Source: Polynucleobacter sp. CS-Odin-A6
Lineage (GTDB): Bacteria; Pseudomonadota; Gammaproteobacteria; Burkholderiales; Burkholderiaceae
DNA length: 64,000 nucleotides
Direction: 5' to 3'
Assembly (NCBI RefSeq): GCF_018882095.1
Contig: NZ_JACVPD010000001.1
Span: 248,001 to 312,000, forward strand
The stretch's first letter is position 1; each line of letters opens with the position of its first letter. The notes beneath the pieces were generated by a model. It did no database searches. It was not told the origin of the DNA and saw nothing but the letters and a program-made list of their open reading frames with translations. Of this stretch, positions 52,357 to 61,853 are shown in pieces. The position numbers and the translations under genes are program-made.

Positions 52357-52704
52357 ATGAGTCGTACAACGAAAAATCCAACGGTTGGCAATCCTAACAA
52401 CCCTTACATTGAAGACACCATTCTTCTCGAAAAGCAGGCCGAGAAATTAAAGACCCCTTCGATGTATAAAGTTTTACTATTGAATGACGATTACACCCCG
52501 ATGGAATTTGTGGTGATGGTTATTCAGGAGTATTTTAATAAGGATCATGAGACAGCTACACGGATCATGTTGCAGGTTCATTTAGTTGGCAAAGGCATTT
52601 GCGGTTTATTTACACGTGATGTCGCGGCAACAAAAGTGCATCAAGTTATCGAGCTCTCCCGCGAAGCGGGTCACCCACTACAGTGCACTATGGAGGAAGC
52701 ATGA
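52357..52704 (+). CDS. clpS: ATP-dependent Clp protease adaptor ClpS
   Basis: Delivers N-degron substrates to ClpA. From ATG 52357 the product is 115 residues: a flexible N-terminus, then [20 protein letters not shown] (about 41-60), the N-degron pocket segment with its Asp-Asp, and [15 protein letters not shown]. An upstream TTG at 52303 extends the frame but lies over the likely promoter. No Shine-Dalgarno sequence precedes the ATG. Its stop overlaps the clpA start (ATGA). Confidence 0.95.
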   Translation: MSRTTKNPTVGNPNNPYIEDTILLEKQAEKLKTPSMYKVLLLNDDYTPMEFVVMVIQEYFNKDHETATRIMLQVHLVGKGICGLFTRDVAATKVHQVIELSREAGHPLQCTMEEA

Positions 52705-55007
52705 TTGCCCAGGAATTAGAAGTCAGTTTGCATATGGCGTTTGTTGATGCGAGAGCATCAAGACATGAGTTCATTACGGTTGAGCATTTGCTTGCTGCAC
52801 TACTGGATAACGCAACAGCGGTCGAGGTTCTTAAGGCCTGCGCAGTCAATATTGCCGAGCTTCGTACTCAGCTGAAAAATTTCATCAACGACAACACGCC
52901 AGTTGTTCCTGGTAACGATGAGGTAGATACCCAGCCGACCCTGGGATTTCAGCGAGTGATTCAGCGCGCTATCATGCATGTGCAATCGACATCTAGTGGC
53001 AAAAAAGAAGTGACTGGAGCTAATGTACTGGTAGCCATTTTTGGCGAAAAAGATTCTCACGCAGTGTATTTCTTGCAGCAGCAAGGAGTAACCCGTCTAG
53101 ATGTAGTGAACTTTATTAGCCATGGGGTCCGTAAGGATCAGGCTGAGCAGGTTAAGCCTGCTGAAGCGACTCAAGAGACTGAAGAAGCTGGCTCTAATGG
53201 AAAAGAAAGCCCGTTGGAGCAATATACCCAAAACCTGAATGTCTTAGCTAAACAGGGCAAGATTGATCCCCTCATTGGGCGCGATAGCGAAGTAGAGCGC
53301 GTGATTCAGGTACTTTGCCGTCGCCGTAAAAATAATCCGCTATTGGTGGGTGAGGCAGGCGTTGGTAAAACTGCGATTGCTGAAGGTCTCGCTTGGCGCA
53401 TTGTCAAGGGTGACGTCCCTGAGATTTTGGCAGACGCCATAGTCTATTCACTGGATATGGGCGCCTTATTGGCGGGCACTAAATATCGCGGTGATTTTGA
53501 GCAGCGCCTCAAGAGCGTGCTCAAGTCCTTAAAAGATAGTGCTCATGGCGTCTTATTTATTGATGAGATTCATACTCTAATTGGTGCGGGTGCTGCATCT
53601 GGTGGCACATTGGACGCAAGTAATTTATTGAAGCCTGCCTTATCTAATGGTCAGCTTAAATGTATTGGTGCAACTACCTTTACTGAGTACCGTGGCATTT
53701 TCGAGAAAGATGCAGCGCTATCACGTCGCTTCCAAAAGGTCGATGTGGTTGAGCCAACTGTTGATCAAACAGTACAAATCTTACGCGGCCTGAAATCCCG
53801 TTTTGAGGAGCATCATGGTGTTAAATATGCTTCCGCTGCTTTGGTCGCGGCTGCGGAACTTTCCTCACGCTACATCAATGATCGCCATTTGCCGGATAAG
53901 GCAATTGATGTTATTGATGAGGCTGGTGCTGCCCAACGTATTTTGCCTAAGTCGAAGCAGAAGAAAACGATTGGTCGTCCAGAGATCGAAGAGATCGTAG
54001 CGAAAATTGCCCGCATACCGCCACAGTCTGTGACCGTAGATGACCGTAGTAAATTGCAAACTCTAGATCGCGATATTAGAAGTGTGGTGTTTGGTCAGGA
54101 TCCTGCAATTGAAGCGTTAGCCAGCGCCATTAAGATGACGCGCGCAGGTCTTGGAAAGATTGATCGGCCAATCGGTTCATTCTTATTCTCTGGCCCAACC
54201 GGCGTTGGTAAGACTGAAGTTGCAAAACAACTCGCCTATATTTTGGGCATTGAGCTTCTACGCTTTGATATGTCGGAATATATGGAGCGTCATGCAGTCA
54301 GCCGACTCATTGGTGCGCCTCCCGGATATGTTGGCTTTGATCAAGGCGGCTTGCTCACTGAGGCTGTCAATAAGAAACCGCATTGCGTTCTCTTACTTGA
54401 TGAGGTTGAAAAAGCTCACCCAGATATTTTCAATATCCTATTGCAAGTAATGGATCATGGCACCTTAACGGATAACAATGGTCGTAAGACTGATTTCCGT
54501 AATGTGATCATTATCATGACTACGAATGCCGGTGCTGAGGCAATGCAGAAATCCACCATTGGCTTTACCAACGCGCGTGAGTCCGGCGATGAGATGGTGG
54601 ATATTAAGAAATTCTTCACACCGGAGTTCCGTAATCGTCTGGATGCGATTGTTTCCTTCAAGGCACTTGATGAGACCATCATCATGCGGGTGGTTGATAA
54701 GTTCTTAATGCAACTCGAAGAGCAGCTACATGAGAAGAAGGTGGATGCCACATTTAGTCCTGCACTAAGGGCCCATTTGGCAAAACATGGCTTTGATCCT
54801 CTCATGGGTGCGCGACCAATGCAGCGGATTATTCAGGACACAGTCCGCAAAGCGTTGGCCGACGAGCTACTTTTCGGCAAGTTGGCACAAGGTGGTCATG
54901 TTGCAGTTGATGTCGATGCTGATGGCAAAGTGCAGCTGGAGTTTGATGCGCCAGTGCAAACGGGCAAAGCACCTAAGACTGATGTAGCGCCAGTCGAGGA
55001 AATTTAA
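52701..55007 (+). CDS. clpA: ATP-dependent Clp protease ATP-binding subunit ClpA
   Basis: Hexameric AAA+ unfoldase that feeds proteins to ClpP. From ATG 52701 the product is 768 residues: an N-domain (about 1-145) that binds ClpS, a first ATPase domain with GEAGVGKT at about 217-224, and a second with GPTGVGKT at about 498-505. E. coli ClpA has 758 residues. A GGAGG ribosome site lies within the end of clpS. clpP is not in the window. Confidence 0.97.
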   Translation: MIAQELEVSLHMAFVDARASRHEFITVEHLLAALLDNATAVEVLKACAVNIAELRTQLKNFINDNTPVVPGNDEVDTQPTLGFQRVIQRAIMHVQSTSSGKKEVTGANVLVAIFGEKDSHAVYFLQQQGVTRLDVVNFISHGVRKDQAEQVKPAEATQETEEAGSNGKESPLEQYTQNLNVLAKQGKIDPLIGRDSEVERVIQVLCRRRKNNPLLVGEAGVGKTAIAEGLAWRIVKGDVPEILADAIVYSLDMGALLAGTKYRGDFEQRLKSVLKSLKDSAHGVLFIDEIHTLIGAGAASGGTLDASNLLKPALSNGQLKCIGATTFTEYRGIFEKDAALSRRFQKVDVVEPTVDQTVQILRGLKSRFEEHHGVKYASAALVAAAELSSRYINDRHLPDKAIDVIDEAGAAQRILPKSKQKKTIGRPEIEEIVAKIARIPPQSVTVDDRSKLQTLDRDIRSVVFGQDPAIEALASAIKMTRAGLGKIDRPIGSFLFSGPTGVGKTEVAKQLAYILGIELLRFDMSEYMERHAVSRLIGAPPGYVGFDQGGLLTEAVNKKPHCVLLLDEVEKAHPDIFNILLQVMDHGTLTDNNGRKTDFRNVIIIMTTNAGAEAMQKSTIGFTNARESGDEMVDIKKFFTPEFRNRLDAIVSFKALDETIIMRVVDKFLMQLEEQLHEKKVDATFSPALRAHLAKHGFDPLMGARPMQRIIQDTVRKALADELLFGKLAQGGHVAVDVDADGKVQLEFDAPVQTGKAPKTDVAPVEEI

Positions 55008-55048
55008 TTCCTCTTCTCGGTCCAAATCTCTCAAGACATGTTGTCCAG

Positions 55049-55084
55049 AAATTAAAAAACTACCCTCGGGTAGTTTTTTAATTT
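55049..55084. terminator. Bidirectional terminator between clpA and dut
   Basis: A perfect 16-pair inverted repeat, AAATTAAAAAACTACC with GGTAGTTTTTTAATTT around loop CTCG. The T-rich arms on both strands allow it to end clpA and the ribF-to-dut transcript. Confidence 0.92.
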
Positions 55085-55128
55085 AAAGAATCAATCAGTA
55101 GCGCGAGATACGAGTGCAGATATCTAAC

Positions 55129-55578
55129 TTAGCCCCGACCCGTACTGCCAAATCCACCGGCCCCACGACTACTCTCAGTGAACTCTTCAACTACTTTTAG
55201 CTCCACTTGTTGAACGGGCATTACTACCAATTGAGCTAAGCGCTCCATAGGCTCGAGCTTAAAGACCGAGGAGCCGCGATTCCAAGTACTTACCATCAGC
55301 TGGCCCTGGTAATCAGAATCGATCAGCCCCACTAAGTTACCCAACACGATGCCATGCTTGTGGCCTAGGCCAGAGCGCGGCAGAATAAAGGCTGCATAGC
55401 GAGGATCTTCAACATAGATGGCTAAACCAGTTGGAACAAGCACTGTTTGTCCTGGGGCAATTTCAATCGCCTCATCAATACAAGCGCGTAAATCTAGTCC
55501 AGCACTACCGGGGGTTCCGTAAGCAGGCAGCTGATCGCGCATTCGTTCATCGAGAATTTTGACTTGAAGTTGTTGCAT
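55129..55578 (-). CDS. dut: dUTP diphosphatase
   Basis: Hydrolyses dUTP to dUMP, keeping uracil out of DNA. The 149 residues contain the five trimeric dUTPase motifs, among them [10 protein letters not shown] near 22-31, [10 protein letters not shown] and the C-terminal [10 protein letters not shown], which closes over the substrate. I chose ATG 55578; the frame runs upstream to 55638 but those residues overlap coaBC and are not family-like. Last gene of the ribF series, 43 bases after coaBC. Confidence 0.96.
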   Translation of the reverse strand: MQQLQVKILDERMRDQLPAYGTPGSAGLDLRACIDEAIEIAPGQTVLVPTGLAIYVEDPRYAAFILPRSGLGHKHGIVLGNLVGLIDSDYQGQLMVSTWNRGSSVFKLEPMERLAQLVVMPVQQVELKVVEEFTESSRGAGGFGSTGRG

Positions 55579-55621
55579 GAGATTTCCTAAAACGGGATTT
55601 AAGTATTTGTAGAAGTAATAA

Positions 55622-56833
55622 TTAAATTTTCTTAGCAACCAATTGAATCAGCTGTCTAGCTAGATCAAGCTTCTCCGCTTTTGCAATTTTCTTGCTGCCG
55701 CTGCCATCAATAATGAGCAGCTGATTCAGATCACTACCGAACGTATCTGGACCAATATTGCCTGCGATCATGGGGAGACCTTTACGCTTACGTTTCTCTT
55801 CAGCGTGCTTTGCCAAGTCAGTAGATTCGGCTGCAAAGCCAACGCAGTACGGATATGGCTTGCCACCCTTAGTCTTCACTGTTTTGACAACATCCGCAAG
55901 AATATCAGGGTTGGCAGTGAACTCCAGACTTGGCGCCTGCTTTCCCTGGCGCTTGATTTTTTCTTTCGCTGGCTTAGCAATGCCCCAGTCAGCAACAGCG
56001 GCTACTGCAAAGAAGATATCGTAGTCGCTTGCATTGAGAGTGGCTGCATGCATTTCTTTGGCGCTAAGCACATTAGTACGGTTAATTTGTCCGGTAGCCT
56101 CAAGCGGCGTTGAAAGCCCGCATGGGCCGGCAATTAACTGGACTTGAGCACCAGCCTCAACTGCGGCGCGTGCAATTGCAAAACCCATCTTGCCGGAGCT
56201 ATGGTTCGTGATACCGCGCACTGGATCAATCGCTTCAAAGGTAGGCCCAGCAGTAATGAGGACTCGTTTACCAGCTAGCGATTTTTTCTGGAAGAAGGCA
56301 ATGAGTTGTTCAGTAATTTCAGCAGGCTCGAGCATGCGACCAAAGCCGACTTCTCCGCAAGCCTGCACACCACTGGCGGGACCAAGTAAAGCAACCTTAT
56401 CCGCAAGAAGACGTTGCGCGCTTCTTTGTGTTGCCGCATGCTCCCACATTTGTTTATTCATGGCGGGGGCAATGAGGAGCGGGCAATCTCTTGCTAGGCA
56501 TAAGGTGCTTAGTAAGTCATCAGCTAAGCCTAGGGAAAGTTTTGCCATCAGGTCTGCACTAGCAGGCGCTACTAGGATGGCATCAGCTGCCCTAGAGAGC
56601 TCAATGTGAGCCATATTATTAGTAATGCTGCTATCCCATTGACTCGTATAAACAGGATTGCCTGTGAGCGCCTGCATGGTGACTGGCGTCACAAACTGTT
56701 GAGCGGCTTCCGTCATCACCACTTGAACACTTGCACCTTCTTGCATGAGCATGCGTGCCAGCTCAGCAGATTTATAAGCCGCTATTCCGCCGGAGATGCC
56801 GAGAACGATTTTCTTGTTCAAAAGTGATTGCAT
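55622..56833 (-). CDS. coaBC: Bifunctional phosphopantothenoylcysteine decarboxylase/synthase
   Basis: Two consecutive steps of coenzyme A synthesis. The N-terminal FMN-dependent CoaC domain (about 1-185) has [15 protein letters not shown], the PAMNKQMW motif and the active-site Cys in [10 protein letters not shown]. The C-terminal CoaB domain has [18 protein letters not shown] and KIKRQG, the nucleotide-binding lysines. Length 403 as in E. coli (406). It sits between lspA (9 bases) and dut, the standard coaBC-dut pairing. Confidence 0.96.
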   Translation of the reverse strand: MQSLLNKKIVLGISGGIAAYKSAELARMLMQEGASVQVVMTEAAQQFVTPVTMQALTGNPVYTSQWDSSITNNMAHIELSRAADAILVAPASADLMAKLSLGLADDLLSTLCLARDCPLLIAPAMNKQMWEHAATQRSAQRLLADKVALLGPASGVQACGEVGFGRMLEPAEITEQLIAFFQKKSLAGKRVLITAGPTFEAIDPVRGITNHSSGKMGFAIARAAVEAGAQVQLIAGPCGLSTPLEATGQINRTNVLSAKEMHAATLNASDYDIFFAVAAVADWGIAKPAKEKIKRQGKQAPSLEFTANPDILADVVKTVKTKGGKPYPYCVGFAAESTDLAKHAEEKRKRKGLPMIAGNIGPDTFGSDLNQLLIIDGSGSKKIAKAEKLDLARQLIQLVAKKI

Positions 56834-56842
56834 GGCTTGAGC

Positions 56843-57331
56843 TTAAAGGGATTGGGAAGTTTTGCCAAATGACTTGCGTAGCTCGCCCCAAATAATGAGC
56901 GCTGCTCCTATACAAATAGCGCTATCGGCAATATTAAAGGCTGGCCAATGCCAATTTACGTAATACACATCAATAAAGTCGACTACAGCGCCGTACATGA
57001 TGCGATCCAGGACATTGCCCAAAGCACCCCCAAGAATGAGGCTCAGTGCCCAGCAGAGCATCTTGTCGCCCAAACTCTTACGTAATAGCCAAACGATATA
57101 GGCGGAGGCTGCTAAACCCAAGATTGTCAGGAACCAGCGTTGCCAACCGGATCCCTGAGCCAAGAATGAAAAAGCTGCCCCTGGATTAAAGAGCAAAAGC
57201 CAGTTTAAGAAAGGTAAAACTGGCTCGGGCACTCCCAGCTGAAGATTGCTGAGTGCCGACCACTTGGTCAGCTGATCTAACAATAGTGTGATCGAGGCAA
57301 TGGCTAAATAGCGCAAGAATAAGAGGTTCAT
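56843..57331 (-). CDS. lspA: Lipoprotein signal peptidase (signal peptidase II)
   Basis: Inner-membrane aspartyl protease that removes signal peptides from prolipoproteins. The 162 residues form four membrane helices. The catalytic aspartates are in GNVLDRI and FNIADSAI in the C-terminal half; the N-terminal LLDQLTKW and FNPGAAFSFLAQ are also conserved. It lies 36 bases after ileS, the common ileS-lspA pairing of proteobacteria. Confidence 0.96.
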   Translation of the reverse strand: MNLLFLRYLAIASITLLLDQLTKWSALSNLQLGVPEPVLPFLNWLLLFNPGAAFSFLAQGSGWQRWFLTILGLAASAYIVWLLRKSLGDKMLCWALSLILGGALGNVLDRIMYGAVVDFIDVYYVNWHWPAFNIADSAICIGAALIIWGELRKSFGKTSQSL

Positions 57332-57367
57332 GTGATTGGATTAGGCATGAGTTCAGGACTAGTTTGC

Positions 57368-60229
57368 TTATGCAAACAAACGCGCCTCACCATCACCAAA
57401 AAGATTGCTAATACAGCGTCCACATAATTCTGGATGATCAGGGAGTGTGCCAACATCTTTAGTGTGATGCCAGCAGCGACCACACTTCTTATATTGACTG
57501 CCACGAACCAGTACTTCTAGACCCGCACTACTACGTTCAATATTGGCGCTGGAAGTGATAGTCACAAAACGTAAGTCATCCTTGACGGACTGCAGAATTG
57601 CAAAGTCTGGGTCTCCCAGTTTGATAGTGAGTTCAGCTTGTAGAGAAGAGCCAACATTGCCTGCCTCTCGCTCAATCTCAATGGCCTTGGTCACTTCAGA
57701 GCGAATCTCTCGAATGCGATGCCACTTGGCGAGTAATTCTGTGGCTTGGGCGATTTCTGGGAAGGCACCGAACTCTTCCATAAAGATTGATTCGCTAGGC
57801 TTCGCGTTAGTACCATGCGGAAATGTTGCCCACGCTTCTTCTGCAGTAAAGGAGAGAAAGGGAGCTAACCATTTCAAGAGATTACGAGTGATATGGAATA
57901 AGGCATTCTGTGCAGCACGACGCTCTTTTGAATCTGGTGCGCTTGTGTAGAGGCGATCTTTCAGAATGTCTAGGTAAAAGCCGCCTAAATCTTCTGAACA
58001 GAAAGTCAGCATACGCGCTACAGCAGGTTGAAACTCGTAAGCCTGATAGTGCGCTTGTACATCTTGCTGCAATTGACTGGCAAGTGCAACGGCATAGCGA
58101 TCAATCTCTAGCCATTCGCTTGCTGGCATCGTATGCTGGCTTGGATCAAAGTCAGACAAATTGGCTAACAAGAAACGCAAAGTATTACGAATACGGCGAT
58201 AACTCTCTACGACGCGCTTCAGAATCTCATCGGAGATCGTCATTTCACCGGAGTAATCCGTAGAAGCTACCCACAGGCGAATAATTTCTGCGCCTAACTT
58301 ATCAGCAACTTGCTGCGGGGCAATGACATTACCAACCGACTTACTCATCTTGCGACCCTGGCCATCTACAGTAAAGCCGTGGGTGAGAAGTGCCTTATAT
58401 GGCGGCTTGCCATCAAGCATGGCACCAGTCAGCAATGAAGAGTGAAACCAGCCGCGATGTTGATCCGAACCTTCAAGATATAAATCGGCTAGACGACCAT
58501 CTGCATTCTCAGCTTCTGGGCGATAGAGTTCATCACGATGCGAGCCGCGAATGACGTGCCAATGGGTTGTACCCGAATCAAACCAAACATCTAGGGTGTC
58601 GCGATTCTTTTCATATTGCGTCGCTTCATCACCTAGCAGATCAGCAACTTCTAGTTTTTGCCAGGCTTCAATCCCGTCTTTTTCAACCCGCTTTGCAATT
58701 TCTTCGAGCAACTCTACAGTCCGTGGATGTGGCTCACCGGTTTCCTTGTGAACAAAGAAGGCCATCGGCACACCCCATTGGCGCTGACGCGACAAGGTCC
58801 AATCTGGACGATTGGCAATCATACTGTTCAAGCGTTGCTTTCCCCAGGCTGGGAAGAACTCGGTATTTTCAATGCCAGCTAATGCTGTTTCGCGCAAGCT
58901 TGCTTTGCCATCGGATGGTTTTTTATCCATACTCGCAAACCACTGCGAGGTAGCTCGATAAATGATGGGAGACTTATGACGCCAGCAATGCATATAGGAG
59001 TGTGTATACGTTTGATCTCTCAGCAGGCTTCCCGCCTCACGCATTGCTTCAACAATTTTCGGATTGGCTTTCCAAATATATTCATTGGCAAAGAGGGGCA
59101 GCCAGGAGGCATACACGCCATTACCCATGACTGGATTCAGGATGTCTTTATCAGCAAGTTTGTTCGCCTTACAGGATTTAAAGTCTTCCTCACCATAGGC
59201 TGGTGCTGAATGCACTACGCCAGTACCGGTATCGAGAGTGACATATTCCGCTGGATAGATTGGGGAAAGGCGTTTATAGCCTTCATGCAATGAAGCAAGG
59301 GGATGCCAGAAAGAAATGTTGGCTAGTTGACTACCCAAGCATGTGGCAATTACCTTTCCCTCAAGACCGAAATCTTGTAAACAAGTTTCCACCCGTTCTT
59401 CTGCCAAGATCAGCAACTTGTCGCCAGTGTCTACTAAAGCGTAGCTGAGTTCGGGATGAACATTCAATGCTTGATTGGATGGAATAGTCCAAGGTGTGGT
59501 GGTCCAGATCACAATCATTCCAGGTTTGGCTGGAATCTCTGGCAGACCAAATGCCTTTGCAAGTTGCGGGCGTTGCGCATCATCAAAAGCAAAGCCAACA
59601 TCTACGGTTGGGTCGGTCTTATCTTGGTATTCCACTTCCGCTTCAGCCAGCGCAGAGCCGCAATCAAAACACCAGTTCACTGGCTTTAAACCACGGAAGA
59701 CATAGCCCTTTTCCCAGATCTTGCCGAGGGCACGAATTTCATCGGCCTCATTGCGGAAGTTCATGGTGAGGTAAGGATTGTTCCAATCGCCCAAAACACC
59801 CAAGCGCTCAAAGTCAATTTTTTGCTTATCTATTTGTACTTGAGCATAAGCACGTGCCTTAGCTTGCACTTCAGCCGTCGGTAAATTTTTACCAAACTGC
59901 TTTTCAATCTGGATCTCAATTGGCATGCCGTGACAATCCCAGCCTGGAACGTATGCAGAGTCAAAGCCCATGAACCAACGGGATTTCACAATCATATCCT
60001 TGAGAATCTTATTGACTGCATGGCCAATATGGATATCGCCATTTGCATAAGGGGGGCCATCATGCAAAATAAATTTTGGTTGGTCAGCGTGGGCTGCGCG
60101 AATCTTTTCGTAGAGCTTATTTTTTTGCCATTGCGCAACCCATTGAGGTTCGCGTTTCGGCAAATCTCCCCGCATCGGAAATGCCGTCTCTAGGAGATTG
60201 ACGGGATACGAATTTTCTTTTTCAGACAT
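57368..60229 (-). CDS. ileS: Isoleucyl-tRNA synthetase
   Basis: Charges tRNA-Ile and edits valine. From ATG 60229 the product is 953 residues: HIGH at 67-70, the CP1 editing domain in between, KMSKS near 627-631, and a C-terminal zinc-binding region with two CGRC pairs (about 913-940). E. coli IleS has 938 residues. The frame continues upstream to 60322, but that would overlap ribF by 100 bases; the chosen ATG overlaps the ribF stop by eight bases, which indicates coupling. Confidence 0.96.
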   Translation of the reverse strand: MSEKENSYPVNLLETAFPMRGDLPKREPQWVAQWQKNKLYEKIRAAHADQPKFILHDGPPYANGDIHIGHAVNKILKDMIVKSRWFMGFDSAYVPGWDCHGMPIEIQIEKQFGKNLPTAEVQAKARAYAQVQIDKQKIDFERLGVLGDWNNPYLTMNFRNEADEIRALGKIWEKGYVFRGLKPVNWCFDCGSALAEAEVEYQDKTDPTVDVGFAFDDAQRPQLAKAFGLPEIPAKPGMIVIWTTTPWTIPSNQALNVHPELSYALVDTGDKLLILAEERVETCLQDFGLEGKVIATCLGSQLANISFWHPLASLHEGYKRLSPIYPAEYVTLDTGTGVVHSAPAYGEEDFKSCKANKLADKDILNPVMGNGVYASWLPLFANEYIWKANPKIVEAMREAGSLLRDQTYTHSYMHCWRHKSPIIYRATSQWFASMDKKPSDGKASLRETALAGIENTEFFPAWGKQRLNSMIANRPDWTLSRQRQWGVPMAFFVHKETGEPHPRTVELLEEIAKRVEKDGIEAWQKLEVADLLGDEATQYEKNRDTLDVWFDSGTTHWHVIRGSHRDELYRPEAENADGRLADLYLEGSDQHRGWFHSSLLTGAMLDGKPPYKALLTHGFTVDGQGRKMSKSVGNVIAPQQVADKLGAEIIRLWVASTDYSGEMTISDEILKRVVESYRRIRNTLRFLLANLSDFDPSQHTMPASEWLEIDRYAVALASQLQQDVQAHYQAYEFQPAVARMLTFCSEDLGGFYLDILKDRLYTSAPDSKERRAAQNALFHITRNLLKWLAPFLSFTAEEAWATFPHGTNAKPSESIFMEEFGAFPEIAQATELLAKWHRIREIRSEVTKAIEIEREAGNVGSSLQAELTIKLGDPDFAILQSVKDDLRFVTITSSANIERSSAGLEVLVRGSQYKKCGRCWHHTKDVGTLPDHPELCGRCISNLFGDGEARLFA

Positions 60230-61172
60230 AAGCTTTTTTCTGGAAATAATTTCTGGCATGCGCTGCATCAGATGCAATCGCTTTGGTAAGGGTATCGAGG
60301 TCGGAGTACTTCGCCTCATCACGAATTTTTTCTAAGAGTTCTACGGTAATAATTTTTCCGTAAACATCGGCATCATAATCAAAGATGTGAGTCTCAAGTA
60401 GAACGCGGCCTTCATCTTCGACGGTTGGTCTTACGCCCAGGCTAGCTACAGCAGGCAGGGGTTTATCACTAAGCCCGGTTACCTGAGCGGTAAAGATCCC
60501 AGAGCATGCTGGCTTGCGATGATGTAAGTGATTAGCAACGGCAAGATTTAATGTAGGGAAGCCTAAAGTACGCCCCAATTTTTGACCATGAATGACATGA
60601 CCTGAAATACCATAAGGCCGACCGAGTAATTTACTCGCTTGCTCCATATTGCCATTGCCTAAAGCATTGCGTAATGCTGAGCTGGAAATTCTTTCGCCAT
60701 CTTCAAGCACCGTCTGAATACTTGACACTTCAAAACCATATTTCTCACCGGCCATCTTCAAGCTGGCAAAATTACCCGCCCGTTTTGCGCCATAACAAAA
60801 ATCATCCCCAATCAAAATCCATTTGGCATGCAATTGCTTAACAATAATTTCAGAAACAAATTCTTCTGGTGTGAGGCGAGCGAATGCGCTGTTGAAATGC
60901 TCTACCACCACGCGGTCGATGCCAATGTCTGCAAATGCAGCTAGCTTGTCACGCAAATTCAGAATGCGAGGAGGTGCTTTTTCTGGAGAGAAAAATTCTT
61001 TGGGGTGTGGCTCGAAAGTCATCACGCAACTTACTAAGCCACGTTCTTGCGCCCCTTCTTTCAGTTGTTTCAGCAGGGCGCCATGACCCCTGTGCACGCC
61101 ATCGAAATTTCCGATGGTTAAGGCACAAACTGGTCCTGCAGAAAACTGGGTAGGGCCACGGAATACGTTCAC
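60222..61172 (-). CDS. ribF: Bifunctional riboflavin kinase/FAD synthetase
   Basis: Makes FMN and FAD from riboflavin. The 316 residues have an N-terminal nucleotidyltransferase domain with [10 protein letters not shown] (about 22-31) and a C-terminal riboflavin kinase domain with [24 protein letters not shown], cut here by variable residues. The start is GTG 61172, the first possible codon before the conserved FRGPTQF segment. Its TATAAT -10 box (61210-61215) overlaps the purN one. First gene of the five-gene series ending in dut. Confidence 0.95.
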   Translation of the reverse strand: MNVFRGPTQFSAGPVCALTIGNFDGVHRGHGALLKQLKEGAQERGLVSCVMTFEPHPKEFFSPEKAPPRILNLRDKLAAFADIGIDRVVVEHFNSAFARLTPEEFVSEIIVKQLHAKWILIGDDFCYGAKRAGNFASLKMAGEKYGFEVSSIQTVLEDGERISSSALRNALGNGNMEQASKLLGRPYGISGHVIHGQKLGRTLGFPTLNLAVANHLHHRKPACSGIFTAQVTGLSDKPLPAVASLGVRPTVEDEGRVLLETHIFDYDADVYGKIITVELLEKIRDEAKYSDLDTLTKAIASDAAHARNYFQKKAYV

Positions 61173-61177
61173 TAAAT

Positions 61178-61201
61178 CGCTTTCAGGGTCGCTTTCGGGG
61201 T
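61178..61201. repeat. 12-base tandem repeat in the ribF-purN gap
   Basis: CGCTTTCAGGGT (61178-61189) is followed directly by CGCTTTCGGGGT (61190-61201), one mismatch in 12. It lies in the predicted ribF leader and upstream of purN. It may be a recent slippage duplication or a paired protein site; nothing else distinguishes these. Confidence 0.7.
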
Positions 61202-61209
61202 AACCATCA

Positions 61210-61217
61210 ATTATATT
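61210..61217. promoter_or_regulatory. Overlapping divergent -10 boxes of ribF and purN
   Basis: Minus-strand TATAAT (61215-61210) would start ribF near 61203, a 31-base leader. Plus-strand TATATT (61212-61217) would start purN at 61224, the A of its ATG. The hexamers share four bases, so polymerase could probably occupy only one at a time. -35 matches are weak on both strands. Confidence 0.45.
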
Positions 61218-61853
61218 GTGGGCATGCCATCCATCGTCACCTTAATCTCTGGTCGCGGCTCTAATTTCGAGGCGATCGTCAAAACTGCTCAAAAAGAGGG
61301 GTGGTCCGTTGACTTTAGTGGGGTCATTGCCAACCATTCAGCGGCTAAGGGGCTTGATTTTGCTCGCTCTCAGGGGATTCCAGCCTTTACTATCGAACAT
61401 CGAGAACACGCAACTCGTGAGTCCTTTGATGCTGCCTTAATGAAGAAAATCGATGAATTAGGCGCGGATTTAGTGGTTTTAGCGGGTTTCATGCGCATTC
61501 TGACTCCAGAATTTATTCGCCATTTTGAAGGCCGCCTCATCAATATTCACCCCGCCTTACTCCCAGCATTCCCGGGTTTGCATACCCATGAACGCGCTTT
61601 GGAAGCTGGCGTGGCTGAACATGGTGCCAGCGTGCATTTTGTTACTGAGGGTGTTGACGAAGGCCCCATCATCTACCAAGCCTCTGTTCCCGTGCTTCCC
61701 GGGGACGATGCCGACAGTTTGGCAGCGCGAGTTTTGACTGCTGAGCATCAGATTTACCCGCGGGCCGTAAAATGGTACCTAGATGGACGATTGCGAATAG
61801 AAGGTAATCAAGTTCAGGTTCAACCACCGGAGTCGCAATTAATTAAATTATGA
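61218..61853 (+). CDS. purN: Phosphoribosylglycinamide formyltransferase
   Basis: Transfers a formyl group from 10-formyl-THF to GAR in purine synthesis. The 211 residues include the N-terminal ISGRGSNFEAI (about 10-20), LAGFMRILTPEFI, and the catalytic set: Asn and His in INIHPALLP and Asp in VDEGPIIYQ. The start could be GTG 61218 or, more likely, ATG 61224, two codons later, which is where a leaderless transcript would begin. The stop overlaps the next gene by ATGA. Confidence 0.96.
   Translation: MGMPSIVTLISGRGSNFEAIVKTAQKEGWSVDFSGVIANHSAAKGLDFARSQGIPAFTIEHREHATRESFDAALMKKIDELGADLVVLAGFMRILTPEFIRHFEGRLINIHPALLPAFPGLHTHERALEAGVAEHGASVHFVTEGVDEGPIIYQASVPVLPGDDADSLAARVLTAEHQIYPRAVKWYLDGRLRIEGNQVQVQPPESQLIKL

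Noticed and set aside
60230-60322. Longer ileS start inside ribF
   Set aside because: The extra residues are an out-of-frame reading of the ribF 3' end; ATG 60229 gives a family-like N-terminus.
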